NCBI RefSeq assembly: GCF_002261345.1
Contig: NZ_NEVT01000003.1
Location: 930,001 to 994,000, forward strand
DNA: 64,000 nt
Source: Bordetella genomosp. 2
Lineage (GTDB): Bacteria > Pseudomonadota > Gammaproteobacteria > Burkholderiales > Burkholderiaceae_B
Direction: 5' to 3'
Positions 1 to 8,557 of this stretch are shown one piece after another. The translations under genes were made by a program, and so were the position numbers. Under the pieces are notes generated by a model. The model was not told the DNA's origin. It did not search any database and worked only from the letters and a program-made list of their open reading frames with translations. The stretch's first letter is position 1; each line of letters starts with the position of its first letter.

Positions 1-1
1 G

Positions 2-49
2 GGCGATATGGCGAGCGCGAAGGAAGCTCGCAAAAAGCGCTTTCAATAG
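2..49 (+). CDS. possible C-terminal end of a gene that starts upstream of the window
   Basis: An open frame enters from the left edge and ends at a TAG at 47-49, giving a basic tail (…MASAKEARKKRFQ). It is too short to assign a family. An imperfectly spaced inverted repeat follows directly (AGCGTGAAG at 48-56 against CTTCACGCT at 87-95), which could be part of a weak terminator. The call rests only on the open frame at the edge and could be chance. Confidence 0.25.
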   Translation, partial: GDMASAKEARKKRFQ

Positions 50-550
50 CGTGAAGTTCATTGTTGTTCTCCGGTTGGCATGCCTGCTTCACGCTTTGGG
101 GCGGCGTGTTCAGGCGCGAGGGGGGCGGTCGGGGTTCTGGCATGGATGTGGTCAGGTCAAGTGGGCCGGGCGCGCAGACGAACGCGTCCGGCGGACGCGC
201 GCCGTCGGCTCGCCGCGGACGGCAAGCGTCATTCGGGCCGGCGGCCGGCAAGGCCGTCGGCGCGTCAGGGTCTGGAGAAGGGGGAGAGCCGCGGCAGGGG
301 TGCCGCGGCCGGGTGCCGCTTCCCGCACTCGGCGAGACAGCGGCAGGGACGAGCCTGCGCGTTATCGTGCCGAGGAAGTGCCGGTCTCCTGGACCGGCCG
401 ACTACTGTCGCTCGAACAAGTGCCCACGTCGGGGTCTCCGCAGTTGATGAACTGGCGCGATTCTACGCCGGCGGATAGGCCGCCTCAAGCCTTTTTCGCG
501 TCCCTGTTTGCATTCTCTTTTTTGTATGCAAAAATATATATAAGTACACA
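50..550. other. about 500 bp without a convincing gene
   Basis: Frames are open here only because of the high GC content. Their translations are Arg/Gly/Ala-rich and match no family I know. The last 70 bases become AT-rich and hold the control region of the gntR gene that follows. Nothing else is recognisable. Confidence 0.6.
520..533. promoter_or_regulatory. palindromic operator candidate upstream of gntR
   Basis: The sequence TTTTG-TATG-CAAAA has perfect 5-bp arms around a 4-bp centre. It contains TTGT-AT-GCAA, one mismatch from the TNGT-N2-ACNA pattern seen with FadR-type GntR regulators. It sits 17 bp before the ATG at 551, next to an AT-only stretch (530-542) that could hold the -10 element, so binding here would give autoregulation. 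This is inferred from symmetry and position. Confidence 0.4.
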
Positions 551-1192
551 ATGCAGGCCGCCATGCCCATACCGCAAGCCAGTTCGCAGGCGTACGCCGC
601 CTACAACGAGATCAAGCGCCGCATCTTCTCGGGGGAGTTCGCGCCCGGCGCGCGCTTGCGCGAGATCGAGGTCGCGCAACTGCTGGAGCTGGGCCGCACC
701 CCCGTGCGCGAGGCGCTCAAGCGCGTCCAGGACGAGGGCCTGTTGCGCCAGGAGCCCGGCCGCGGCCTGGTGGTCACCACCATGGACCAGCAAGAAGTCG
801 GCGAGCTCTACGCCATGCGCGAAGTGCTGGAATCGGCCGCCGCCGCGCTGGCCGCGCGCCATGCCGCCGACGCGGAGATCGCCAACATGGAAGCCATCCT
901 GCGCGAGGGCGGCAGCGATCCGGTGGCGCTCAATCTACGCTTTCACGAAGCCATCTACAGCGCTGCGCACAATCGCCACCTGATCCGCCTGCTGCGCTCG
1001 CTGACCGACACCACTTACCTGCTGGGGCGCAGCACGCTCAGTTCCAGGCCGCGCGCCAAGGCGGCACAGCAGGAGCACGCCGGCATCGTGGCCGCGATCC
1101 GCGACCGCGATCCCGCGCGGGCAGCCGAGGCGGCCCGCGAGCATATCCACCAGGCATTGCTGGAGCGCCTGAAAATGCTGCGCCAGGGGTGA
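551..1192 (+). CDS. GntR family regulator, FadR/FCD type
   Basis: The 213-residue protein has an N-terminal winged helix (about 15-80; LGRTPVREALKRVQDEGLL is the recognition region) and a C-terminal all-helical FCD ligand domain with conserved Arg/Asp/His positions (MREVLESAAAALA, FHEAIYSAAHN, EHAGIVAAIRDRDPARA). FCD domains usually bind metal and carboxylate effectors. The ATG at 551 lies only about 10 bases after an AT-rich possible -10 and has no visible Shine-Dalgarno sequence, so the message may be nearly leaderless; an alternative ATG lies at 563. It is the first gene of a same-strand cluster with two Bug receptors and probably controls uptake and breakdown of an organic acid. The ligand is unknown. 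Confidence 0.9.
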   Translation: MQAAMPIPQASSQAYAAYNEIKRRIFSGEFAPGARLREIEVAQLLELGRTPVREALKRVQDEGLLRQEPGRGLVVTTMDQQEVGELYAMREVLESAAAALAARHAADAEIANMEAILREGGSDPVALNLRFHEAIYSAAHNRHLIRLLRSLTDTTYLLGRSTLSSRPRAKAAQQEHAGIVAAIRDRDPARAAEAAREHIHQALLERLKMLRQG

Positions 1193-1228
1193 GCCAACCG
1201 TTTCAGATCATCGAGGAGACAAGGCATC

Positions 1229-2203
1229 ATGCGTTACCTGAAGAGCATCCGCCGGCGCGCGCTGGCCGCGGCAGCCTGGATGCTGCCGGCGCTGGCTTGC
1301 GCGCAAGGCTTTCCGGACAAGCCCATCAAGCTGGTGGTGCCGTTCGCGGCGGGCGGCGGCACCGACAGCATTGCACGCGATATGGCGCGCACGCTGAGCG
1401 ACCGGCTGGGCCAGCCGGTCGTGGTGGAGAACCACGGCGGCGGCGGCGGGTCGATCGGCGCCAATCTGGTGGCGCATGCCGCGCCCGACGGCTACACCCT
1501 GCTGTTCGCCACGTCCACTTTCGTGACCAACGCGGCGGCGCAGGCCACTCAGATGTACGACGTCGACAAGTCGTTCGCGCCGGTCGCGCTGATCGGCCGC
1601 GGCCCGCTGCTGGTGGTGGCCAGCAAGGATCTCGGCGTGACGTCGGTGGCCGAACTGCGCAGCCTGGCTGGCCGGCGGCCCGACGATATCAATTTCTGCT
1701 CGGCCGGGGCGGGCAGCATCAACCACCTGTCGGGAGAGCTGTTCAAGCAGAAGGCCGGCGTGCAGATGACGCACGTGCCATACAAGGGCAGCGGCCCGGC
1801 CACGGTGGATCTGCTGGCTGGCAGGGTGCAGGTGTTCTTCGCGACCGTGCCGACCATGCTGGGGCAAGTGAAGGAGGGCCGCGTGCAGCTGCTGGCCGTG
1901 ACCAGCCAGGCGCGCTCGCCGCTGTTTCCCGATACGCCCACCATGGCCGAGGCGGGCGTGCCCGATTTCGACATCTCGACCTGGTGGGGCATTCTGGCCC
2001 CGGCCGGCACGCCGCCGCAGGTGGTGCGGCAGCTCAATACCGCGGTCAACCAGGCCGCCGCCGCCGATCTGGTGCGCCAACGCCTGACCAACGAAGGCGC
2101 CGACCTGTACGCGGGCCGGCCCGAGGACTTCGGCCGCGCCTTGTCGGCCGAACTGGCCCTGTGGCGGGGCGTAGTGCAGCGATCGGGCATTCGCCTGGAT
2201 TGA
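1229..2203 (+). CDS. Bug/TctC-type periplasmic solute receptor
   Basis: The 324-residue protein starts with a Sec signal peptide (basic RYLKSIRRR, hydrophobic core, cleavage after LACA). Family features are clear: VPFAAGGGTDSIARDMA near the mature N-terminus, VVVENHGGGGGSIGAN, the ligand-loop motif MTHVPYKGSGPATVDLLAG near 175-195, and a C-terminal APAGTPPQVVRQLN. Bug receptors bind carboxylates or related small molecules for tripartite tricarboxylate transporters, but no TctA or TctB gene is nearby. A GAGGAG ribosome site precedes the ATG. It begins 36 bp after the gntR gene and is followed 18 bp later by a second receptor. Confidence 0.93.
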   Translation: MRYLKSIRRRALAAAAWMLPALACAQGFPDKPIKLVVPFAAGGGTDSIARDMARTLSDRLGQPVVVENHGGGGGSIGANLVAHAAPDGYTLLFATSTFVTNAAAQATQMYDVDKSFAPVALIGRGPLLVVASKDLGVTSVAELRSLAGRRPDDINFCSAGAGSINHLSGELFKQKAGVQMTHVPYKGSGPATVDLLAGRVQVFFATVPTMLGQVKEGRVQLLAVTSQARSPLFPDTPTMAEAGVPDFDISTWWGILAPAGTPPQVVRQLNTAVNQAAAADLVRQRLTNEGADLYAGRPEDFGRALSAELALWRGVVQRSGIRLD

Positions 2204-2221
2204 CGCAACGCAGGAGCGATC

Positions 2222-3232
2222 ATGACACATGCTTTTGTTCGTCCGGCCCAGCCCGGCCGCCGGCGCCTGCTGGCGGGCGCCGGCGCCGCCGTGCTGGCCG
2301 TATTCGGCCATCACGCCCTGGCGCAGTCGGGCTATCCATCCCAGGCCATTACCGTCACCGTGCCATATGCGCCAGGCGGGCAGGGCGACGTCTTCGCGCG
2401 CTTGCTGGGCGAGCGGCTCGGCGCGGCGCTGGGCCAGACCATGGTGGTCGAGAACCGGCCCGGCGCCTCGGGCTCGATCGGCGCACGCCAGGTCGCGCGC
2501 GCCGCGCCCGACGGCTATCACCTGCTGCTGGGGCAGACGGGCGAGATGGCGGTCAATCCATTCGTGATGCCGGACCTGGGCTACGATCCGCAGCGCGATT
2601 TCGCAGCGGTCGCCCTGGTGGGCGATTCGCCGCTGGTGCTGGCGGTGCCGGCCGGCTCGCCGCATGCCGACCTGGCGGCATTGATCGCGGCGGCGCGCGC
2701 CCGGCCCGACACCGTCACATATGCATCGTCCGGCACGGCGACGCCGGGACACCTGGCCGCCGCCGCGCTGGCACTCGCCACCGGCGCGCGCATGGTCCAC
2801 GTGCCGTACAAGGGCGCGGGGCAGGCCATGACCGATTTGCTCGGCGGGCATGTGGATTGTTTTTTCTCCAGCGCGTCCGCGGTGATGCCGCATATCGCGG
2901 CCGGCCGGCTCAGGGCGCTGGCCGTGTCCACGCCACGGCGCGTGGCCGCGCTGCCGGATGTGCCGGCGGTGGCGGAACGCGTCGCGCCGGGTTTCGATTT
3001 CAGCTTGTGGGGCGGCTATTTCGCGCCGGCGGGCACGCCCCAGGCTGTCGTGCAGCGCCTCAACAACGACATCAACGCCGTACTGGCCGACCCGCGCATC
3101 CGCCGCCGCCTCGAGGCCGACGGCACCACCGTGCGCCCGGCCTCGCCGGCGGACTTCGCCGCTTTCGTGCGCGACGAGGCGGAGAAGTACCGTCGCCTGG
3201 TCGAGGCGGCGGGCGTGCGCGTACAAGGCTGA
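2222..3232 (+). CDS. second tandem Bug/TctC-type solute receptor
   Basis: The 336-residue protein has a longer leader than its neighbour, with a twin-arginine-like stretch (GRRRLLAGAGAAVLAV) and cleavage after HALA; export could be Tat or Sec. Bug hallmarks are present: TVPYAPGGQGDVFARLL, VVENRPGASGSIGA, MVHVPYKGAGQAMTDLLGGHVDCFF and FAPAGTPQAVVQRLN. It follows the first receptor after 18 bp with its own GGAG site, so the pair are probably cotranscribed. They are only moderately similar, which suggests two ligands or two affinities rather than a recent duplication. No cognate membrane subunits are present. Confidence 0.92.
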   Translation: MTHAFVRPAQPGRRRLLAGAGAAVLAVFGHHALAQSGYPSQAITVTVPYAPGGQGDVFARLLGERLGAALGQTMVVENRPGASGSIGARQVARAAPDGYHLLLGQTGEMAVNPFVMPDLGYDPQRDFAAVALVGDSPLVLAVPAGSPHADLAALIAAARARPDTVTYASSGTATPGHLAAAALALATGARMVHVPYKGAGQAMTDLLGGHVDCFFSSASAVMPHIAAGRLRALAVSTPRRVAALPDVPAVAERVAPGFDFSLWGGYFAPAGTPQAVVQRLNNDINAVLADPRIRRRLEADGTTVRPASPADFAAFVRDEAEKYRRLVEAAGVRVQG

Positions 3233-3260
3233 GCGGTTCTTTTCTCATCGAGGTGTCTTT

Positions 3261-4322
3261 ATGAAAATAGTGGTTCTCCCGGGCGACGGTATCGGCCCCG
3301 AAACGATGGCGGTGGCGGTCGAGGCCCTGGAAGAGGCGTCCCGGCGCTTCGGCCTGGGCTTGCAGCTCGAACACGACGTCGCCGGCCATGCCAGCCTGCA
3401 GCGGCATGGCGCCACCGTGACGCCGGCGTTGCTGGAAAAGGTGCGGGCGGCCGACGGCCTGATGCTCGGGTCGATGGCGACCTACGATTTCAAGGACGAG
3501 AGCAAGGGCGAGATCAATCCGTCCAAGTTCTTCCGCAAGAGCCTCGACCTGTACGCCAACATCCGCCCCGCCCGCACGTACTGCGGCATGCCGGCGCGGC
3601 TGGGCGAGTTCGACCTCGTCGTGGTGCGCGAGAATACCGAGGGCTTCTATGCCGACCGGAACGTCGAATCCGGCGGCAGCGAGATGCTGATCACGCCCGA
3701 CGTGGTGGTGTCGCTGCGGCGCATTACGCGCCAATGCTGCGAGCGCATCGCGCGCACCGCCTTCGAGCTGGCCATGACGCGCAAGAAGCATGTGACCATC
3801 GTGCACAAGGCCAATGTGCTGAAGATCGGCGATGGCATGTTCATCGATATCTGCCGCCAGGTGGGGCGGGAGTTCCCCGAGGTGCGTGTCGATGACGTGA
3901 TCGTCGACGCCATGATGGCGCATGTGGTCCGCGCGCCGGAGCGCTATGACGTGGTGGTCACGACCAACATGTTCGGCGACATCCTGTCCGACCTGACCGC
4001 GGAACTGTCGGGCAGCCTCGGCCTGGGCGGCTCGCTCAACGCGGGCCGCGACCATGCCATGGGGCAGGCCGCGCATGGGTCGGCGCCCGATATCGCCGGG
4101 CAGGACATCGCCAATCCGGCATCGCAGCTGCTGTCGGCCGCCATGCTGTTGAACTGGTACGGCCAGCGCAAGGGCGGGCGCAATTTCCTGGAAGCGGCGG
4201 CGGCCATCGAGCAGGCCATCGCGGCCGCCATCGCAGCGGGGCAGTGCACCCGCGACGTGGGCGGCAGCCTGGGCACGCGCGCCGCCGGCCAGGCCGTGCT
4301 CGACCGGCTGCGGGCCGCCTGA
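3261..4322 (+). CDS. isocitrate/isopropylmalate-type beta-decarboxylating dehydrogenase
   Basis: This 353-residue NAD(P)-dependent enzyme oxidises and decarboxylates a 2-hydroxy acid bearing a 3-carboxylate. Family motifs run in order: GDGIGPE (8-14), the substrate-loop RENTEGFYADR, the catalytic KANVLKIGDGMF, the signature TTNMFGDILSDLTAELSGSLGLGGS, and the nucleotide loop AAHGSAPDIAGQDIANP. The ATG at 3261 is chosen because the family starts exactly at MKIVVLPGDGIGPE and an AGGTG site precedes it. The genes around it are solute receptors and an amidohydrolase, not leucine or TCA-cycle genes, so the substrate is probably a catabolic malate, tartrate or isocitrate analogue taken up by the cluster. 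The exact substrate is not deducible. Confidence 0.9.
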   Translation: MKIVVLPGDGIGPETMAVAVEALEEASRRFGLGLQLEHDVAGHASLQRHGATVTPALLEKVRAADGLMLGSMATYDFKDESKGEINPSKFFRKSLDLYANIRPARTYCGMPARLGEFDLVVVRENTEGFYADRNVESGGSEMLITPDVVVSLRRITRQCCERIARTAFELAMTRKKHVTIVHKANVLKIGDGMFIDICRQVGREFPEVRVDDVIVDAMMAHVVRAPERYDVVVTTNMFGDILSDLTAELSGSLGLGGSLNAGRDHAMGQAAHGSAPDIAGQDIANPASQLLSAAMLLNWYGQRKGGRNFLEAAAAIEQAIAAAIAAGQCTRDVGGSLGTRAAGQAVLDRLRAA

Positions 4323-4324
4323 CC

Positions 4325-5188
4325 ATGCCGGCCAGCGCACTGCCCGCCGGCGCCTGCGACTGCCACGTACACGTGGTGGGCGATCCGCGCCGCTATCCCA
4401 TGGCGGCCGACCGCCACTACACGCCCGGTCCGGCCGGCCCCGCGGACCTGCTGCGCCACCTGGACGGGCTGGGGCTGGCGCGCGCCGTCATGGTCCAGCC
4501 CAGCATTTACGGCACCGACAATCGTTGCCTGCTGGATAGCCTGGAGGCGCTGCAGGGCGCGGGCCGGGGCGTGGCGGTGCTGGACCCGGACGTGACGCCG
4601 GCGGCGCTGGCCGACCTGCACGCCTGTGGCGTGCGCGGAGTGCGCATCAACCTGGAAAGCGCGGGCCGCAGCGATCCGCACAGCATCCGTGCGGCGCTGG
4701 CGGCATGGGGCCGGCGCCTGGCGCCGCTGGGCTGGCATGTGCAGGTGTACGCCTCGCTGGATGCAATCGCCGCGGCGGCGCCCGCCCTGGGGGCGTTGCC
4801 AGTGCCCGTGGTGCTGGATCATTTCGCCATGATTCCGGCCGGCACCGCGCTGGCGGATCCGCGCGTGCAGGCGGTGCGGGGCCTGCTGGCGTCGGGCGCC
4901 GCCTATGTGAAGCTGTCGGCGCCGTATCGCGTCGATCCCTCCGGCCAGCAGGCCGGCGCGGTCGCCGCCCTGGCGGCGGCCTTGCTCGACAGCAATCCGG
5001 ACCGCGTGCTGTGGGCCAGCGATTGGCCGCACACCAACCGCGAGCCGGGCAAGGCCGCGTCGGAAGTCAGCGCCTACCGCCGCGTGAGCGGCCACCAATT
5101 GGCCGCCGGCATCGCTGCCTGGCTGCCCGAGGCCGGCCTGCGCGCGCGGGTGCTGGCCGACAATCCGGCGCGCCTGTACGGCTTCTAG
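4325..5188 (+). CDS. amidohydrolase family protein, 2-pyrone-4,6-dicarboxylate hydrolase-like
   Basis: The 287-residue TIM-barrel hydrolase of the amidohydrolase_2/LigI group carries the metal-binding CDCHVHV near the start, YGTDN at about 60, a conserved LDHFAM in the middle and the catalytic WASDWPH near 235. Members hydrolyse cyclic esters or amides such as PDC or muconolactones. It starts 2 bp after the dehydrogenase stop, so the two are surely translated together. A plausible order is ring or lactone opening followed by oxidative decarboxylation, but that is inference. A second amidohydrolase of the same group lies at 40212-41054, again beside a Bug receptor. Confidence 0.87.
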   Translation: MPASALPAGACDCHVHVVGDPRRYPMAADRHYTPGPAGPADLLRHLDGLGLARAVMVQPSIYGTDNRCLLDSLEALQGAGRGVAVLDPDVTPAALADLHACGVRGVRINLESAGRSDPHSIRAALAAWGRRLAPLGWHVQVYASLDAIAAAAPALGALPVPVVLDHFAMIPAGTALADPRVQAVRGLLASGAAYVKLSAPYRVDPSGQQAGAVAALAAALLDSNPDRVLWASDWPHTNREPGKAASEVSAYRRVSGHQLAAGIAAWLPEAGLRARVLADNPARLYGF

Positions 5189-5277
5189 GGCCGGTCCACG
5201 CCAGAACGAGCCCCGGGTACCACGCGGCCGACGCGTTACACTGCGGACTTCCCCGCAACTGCCAGTTGTCCCCGTTC

Positions 5278-6621
5278 ATGAGTACCCGCGTTCTTACCGG
5301 CATCACCACCACCGGCACCCCTCATCTCGGCAATTACGCCGGCGCCATCCGCCCCGCCATCCAGGCCAGCCGGCAGCCCGGCATCGACGGGTTCTATTTC
5401 ATGGCCGACTATCACGCGCTGATCAAGTGCGACGATCCGGCCCGCGTGGCCCGCTCGCGCCTCGAACTGGCGGCGACCTGGCTGGCGGCCGGCCTGGACA
5501 CGGAGCGCGTCACGTTCTACCGCCAATCGGACATTCCCGAGATCCCGGAACTGTGCTGGCTGCTGACCTGCGTGACCGCCAAGGGGCTGATGAACCGGGC
5601 GCATGCCTATAAGGCCTCGGTGGACCAGAACGCCGCCAAGGGCGTCGATCCCGACGACGGCATCACGATGGGCCTGTTTTCGTACCCGATCCTGATGGCG
5701 GCCGACATCCTGCTGTTCAACGCGCACAAAGTGCCGGTGGGACGCGACCAGATCCAGCACCTGGAGATGGCGCGCGACATCGCGCAGCGCTTCAACCATT
5801 TGTACGGACGCGAGTATTTCGTGCTGCCGGAAGTGGTCATCGAGGAAGAGGTGGCGACGCTGCCGGGCCTGGACGGCCGCAAGATGTCCAAGAGCTACAA
5901 CAACACGATTCCGTTGTTCGAGGGCGGCGCGGCCGCGCTGCGCGCGGCGGTGATGCGTATCGTGACGGACTCGCGCCAGCCCGGCGAACCCAAGGATGCG
6001 GAGGCCTCGCACCTGTACACGCTGTACCGCGCGTTCTCGACGCCGGCCGAATCGGCGGCGTTCCGCGCGCAGCTCGAGGAGGGCCTGGGCTGGGGCGATG
6101 CCAAGCAGGCGCTTTGCGAGCGTATCGAGCGCGACCTGGCGCCGATGCGCGAACGTTACCAAGACCTGATCGCCAACCCCGGCCGCATCGAAGAGATCCT
6201 CCAGGCCGGCGCGCAGAAGGCCCGCAAGCTGGCCACGCCGTTCATCGCGGAATTGCGCGAGGCGGTGGGCCTGCGCACGCTGGGGGCCGCCCAGGCGACC
6301 GGCAAGGCCGCCAGGAAATCCGGCAAGTCGGCCCGCTTCGTCAGTTTCCGCGATGACGACGGCCGCTTCCGCTTCCGCCTGCTGGCGGCCGATGGCCAGG
6401 AACTGTTGCGCTCCGCCGGCTTCGATAACCCCAAGGAAGCCGGCGCGTTGATGCAGCGCCTGCAGGCCGGCGCGGCGGATTCACTGCGCGCCGACGGCCT
6501 GGCCTATGCGGCGGTGCTGGATGGCGAGCCGGTGGCTCATGGGCCGGCGGCGGCCGATGCCGCGCAGCGCGACGCGCTGATCGAGCAGACGCGCCAGGCG
6601 CTGGCCGCGCTGGGCGGCTGA
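5278..6621 (+). CDS. trpS: tryptophanyl-tRNA synthetase with C-terminal extension
   Basis: The 447-residue enzyme charges tRNA-Trp in the cytoplasm. The HIGH-type motif is seen as TPHLGNYAG (His16) and the KMSKS loop as [10 protein letters not shown] (202-206). E. coli TrpS is about 334 residues; here roughly 100 residues follow the anticodon-binding part. After a linker that includes a basic [13 protein letters not shown] segment, the tail contains [27 protein letters not shown], which resembles the DUF1508 (YegP-like) fold. The start at [19 protein letters not shown] fits the family; the upstream open frame is chance. The gene stands alone, convergent with the next one. Confidence 0.94.
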   Translation: MSTRVLTGITTTGTPHLGNYAGAIRPAIQASRQPGIDGFYFMADYHALIKCDDPARVARSRLELAATWLAAGLDTERVTFYRQSDIPEIPELCWLLTCVTAKGLMNRAHAYKASVDQNAAKGVDPDDGITMGLFSYPILMAADILLFNAHKVPVGRDQIQHLEMARDIAQRFNHLYGREYFVLPEVVIEEEVATLPGLDGRKMSKSYNNTIPLFEGGAAALRAAVMRIVTDSRQPGEPKDAEASHLYTLYRAFSTPAESAAFRAQLEEGLGWGDAKQALCERIERDLAPMRERYQDLIANPGRIEEILQAGAQKARKLATPFIAELREAVGLRTLGAAQATGKAARKSGKSARFVSFRDDDGRFRFRLLAADGQELLRSAGFDNPKEAGALMQRLQAGAADSLRADGLAYAAVLDGEPVAHGPAAADAAQRDALIEQTRQALAALGG

Positions 6622-6625
6622 GCAC

Positions 6626-7132
6626 TCAGCGCGTGGCGGCCGCGACGATGCGGCCGTCCCGCACCTGGAAGCGCGGCGGGTTGCCCTGGCCGGCGATCTC
6701 CAGCACGTCGCCGTTCGCATAGCCGACCACGGCGGGGCAGTCCAGCCATTCCGGATTGATGAACGGGAAATACCGCAGCGTGCCGCTGCCCTGGCTGGCG
6801 AATTCGAAGGTGGTATTGGCCACCACTTCAGGGTCCCACTGGCTGGCGTCGAACACCATCGCGCAGTGCGCGCCGATGCGATACGTGATGCTGGCGCCCA
6901 TGCTGGCAAAGCCCAGCGCGCCGGCGTGCAGGCTGGCGCCATTGACCAGTTCCACCAGGCGTGCGCCGAGGCGTTCCAGGGTGATCTGCTTGAAAGACAC
7001 CTGCACGCCGTCCGGCACCAGATGGGCATACTGGCCCAGCGTGACCTCGTCGTAGCTCGCGCTGGAACTCAGGGTGGCGGCGTCTACGGTTTGCGACGCG
7101 TTGGCCGCGAGCGCAAGCGTGTTGCTTCGCAT
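6626..7132 (-). CDS. protein of unknown function, 168 residues
   Basis: I do not recognise this family. The start is set at MRSNTLALAAN because a GGAGA site lies 8 bases upstream of that ATG; a longer start at 7177 lacks one. The sequence is balanced and globular, rich in beta-strand-like segments (VQVSFKQITLERLGARLVELVNG, ITYRIGAHCAMVFDASQW, VNP-like FPFINPEWL), with no signal peptide, membrane segment or obvious catalytic motif. It ends 4 bp from the trpS stop in convergent orientation. About 240 bp separate it from the divergent regulator at 7373. Codon use looks like that of its neighbours, so it is probably a real gene. Confidence 0.7.
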   Translation of the reverse strand: MRSNTLALAANASQTVDAATLSSSASYDEVTLGQYAHLVPDGVQVSFKQITLERLGARLVELVNGASLHAGALGFASMGASITYRIGAHCAMVFDASQWDPEVVANTTFEFASQGSGTLRYFPFINPEWLDCPAVVGYANGDVLEIAGQGNPPRFQVRDGRIVAAATR

Positions 7133-7372
7133 GATGAAAGAGTCTCCGGGATATCGGGGCGCAGCCGGATACCGCATGCTGACACCGGGATGGGGCAGCG
7201 GATTTTATTGTTTTGATACAAAAAGATATTTTCACTTAATTACGGCCGTCTGGCTGCTCTTTTCGCCCTGGCGCGCCTAGGGATAACCCGGCCAGCTCTC
7301 CTCATGTTTCGGCCGGCGTCGAATCGTGGCGCCCCGGCATGCGATAGAGTGAGGGTTCCCAGGAGTTGCGCG

Positions 7373-8083
7373 ATGTCCTACCAACCGGGCTTTTCCGCCA
7401 CCGCTTTTCTGCTGGCCGACCATGCGCGGGCCGCCATGCTGGCCGAGCTGCTCGACGGCCGCGCACTGCCCGCCGGCGAATTGGCCCGCACGGCGGGCGT
7501 CACCGCGCAGACGGCCAGTTCGCACCTGGCCAAGCTGCTCGACGGCGGGCTGCTCGCCGTGGAAACCGAAGGGCGCCACCGCTATTACCGCCTGGCGGGC
7601 GCGCATGTGGCGCGCATGCTGGAAAGCCTGTCGGCAATGCAGCCGGAGCGTCCCGCGGCGCGCAAGGCGCTCAGTCCGCAGGCGCGCGAGTTCCGCTTCT
7701 GCCGGCGCTGCTATGACCACCTGGCCGGGCAACTGGGGGTGGCCATCACCCAGGCCCTGCAGGCGCGCGCCTATCTGGCCGCGGCGCCGGACAAGCAGTT
7801 CGACGTCACGCCGGCCGGCGCCGCCTGGTTCAGCGGCATCGGCATCGACCTGGACCGCATCCAGCCGACGCGCCGCGGGCTGGCGCGCCAGTGCCTGGAC
7901 TGCACCGAACGGCGCCATCACCTGGCCGGGCCGCTGGGCGTGGCCTTGCTTGCCGCACTGTGCGACCACGGCTGGCTGCGCAAGGATGCCCACTCGCGCG
8001 CGATCAAAGTCACGCCGCAGGGATGGCGCTGGCTGGGCGAACAACTGGGCCTGCAGGCCCCTTCGCTGCCCCTGGCCGCCTGA
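7373..8083 (+). CDS. ArsR-type winged-helix regulator with duplicated Cys-pair C-terminal domain
   Basis: The 236-residue protein has an ArsR/SmtB-type winged helix at 10-85 (ELARTAGVTAQTASSHLAKLLDGGLLAVETEGRHRYYRL). The C-terminal half holds two similar units: C110-x2-C113-YDHLAGQLGVAI and C174-x2-C177-x4-HHLAGPLGVAL. Each pairs a CxxC with nearby histidines, which suggests metal binding or redox sensing by an element outside the usual ArsR core. The start at 7373 is chosen because it opens directly into the conserved N-terminus (MSYQPGFSATAFLLAD) and has an AGGAG site 8-12 bases upstream. Its targets are unknown. It is transcribed away from the unknown gene at 6626-7132. Confidence 0.88.
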   Translation: MSYQPGFSATAFLLADHARAAMLAELLDGRALPAGELARTAGVTAQTASSHLAKLLDGGLLAVETEGRHRYYRLAGAHVARMLESLSAMQPERPAARKALSPQAREFRFCRRCYDHLAGQLGVAITQALQARAYLAAAPDKQFDVTPAGAAWFSGIGIDLDRIQPTRRGLARQCLDCTERRHHLAGPLGVALLAALCDHGWLRKDAHSRAIKVTPQGWRWLGEQLGLQAPSLPLAA

Positions 8084-8232
8084 GCGGCGCGGCGGACGCC
8101 GCCGTTGCTGAAAGTTCTACTGGCCGCCGCAATTTTTACGCCGCCTGCGGCGCCGGCTGGCCGGCCGGGTACATGATGTGCTGGTCGACGGCTTGCCTGC
8201 CGCCATTCCGGCGGTCACGCCCAGGAGGACAT

Positions 8233-8535
8233 ATGCCCCGCTCTCCCCAATCTCCGACCGGCCGCGCGGCGCGTTCCGGCCCGTCCGGCGACGCCACGCC
8301 GGCCGACGATTACGAATTCCGGCATTCCGGGCGCCGCGCCGCCGGCCACGGCGGCGGCGCGCTGGACCCGGCGGCGCAAGCCCCCGACGATGCGGCGGGC
8401 CGGCCGTCGGGCGACGCCAGCATGGGCGGCCGCGGCCATACGCCGCAACGGTCCGTCAAGCGCGAAACCGACGAGGAGCTGGAGGGGCGCTCCGGCCCCT
8501 ATGTGCGCAGCGGCGAGCGCGGCCGGTCCAAGTAG
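8233..8535 (+). CDS. small low-complexity protein of unknown function
   Basis: The 100-residue product follows a strong AGGAGG ribosome site 6 bases upstream of the ATG. It is hydrophilic and rich in Gly, Arg, Ser and Asp, with no predicted fold (TPADDYEFRHSGRRAAGHGGG, SVKRETDEELEGRSGPYVRSGERGRSK). Such disordered stress-type proteins are often found beside BON and CsbD genes, and here a BON gene follows in convergent orientation 22 bp away. The ribosome site is the main reason to believe it; the function is unknown. Confidence 0.6.
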   Translation: MPRSPQSPTGRAARSGPSGDATPADDYEFRHSGRRAAGHGGGALDPAAQAPDDAAGRPSGDASMGGRGHTPQRSVKRETDEELEGRSGPYVRSGERGRSK

Positions 8536-8557
8536 GCTGCGCGGCCGCGCGGGCGCG

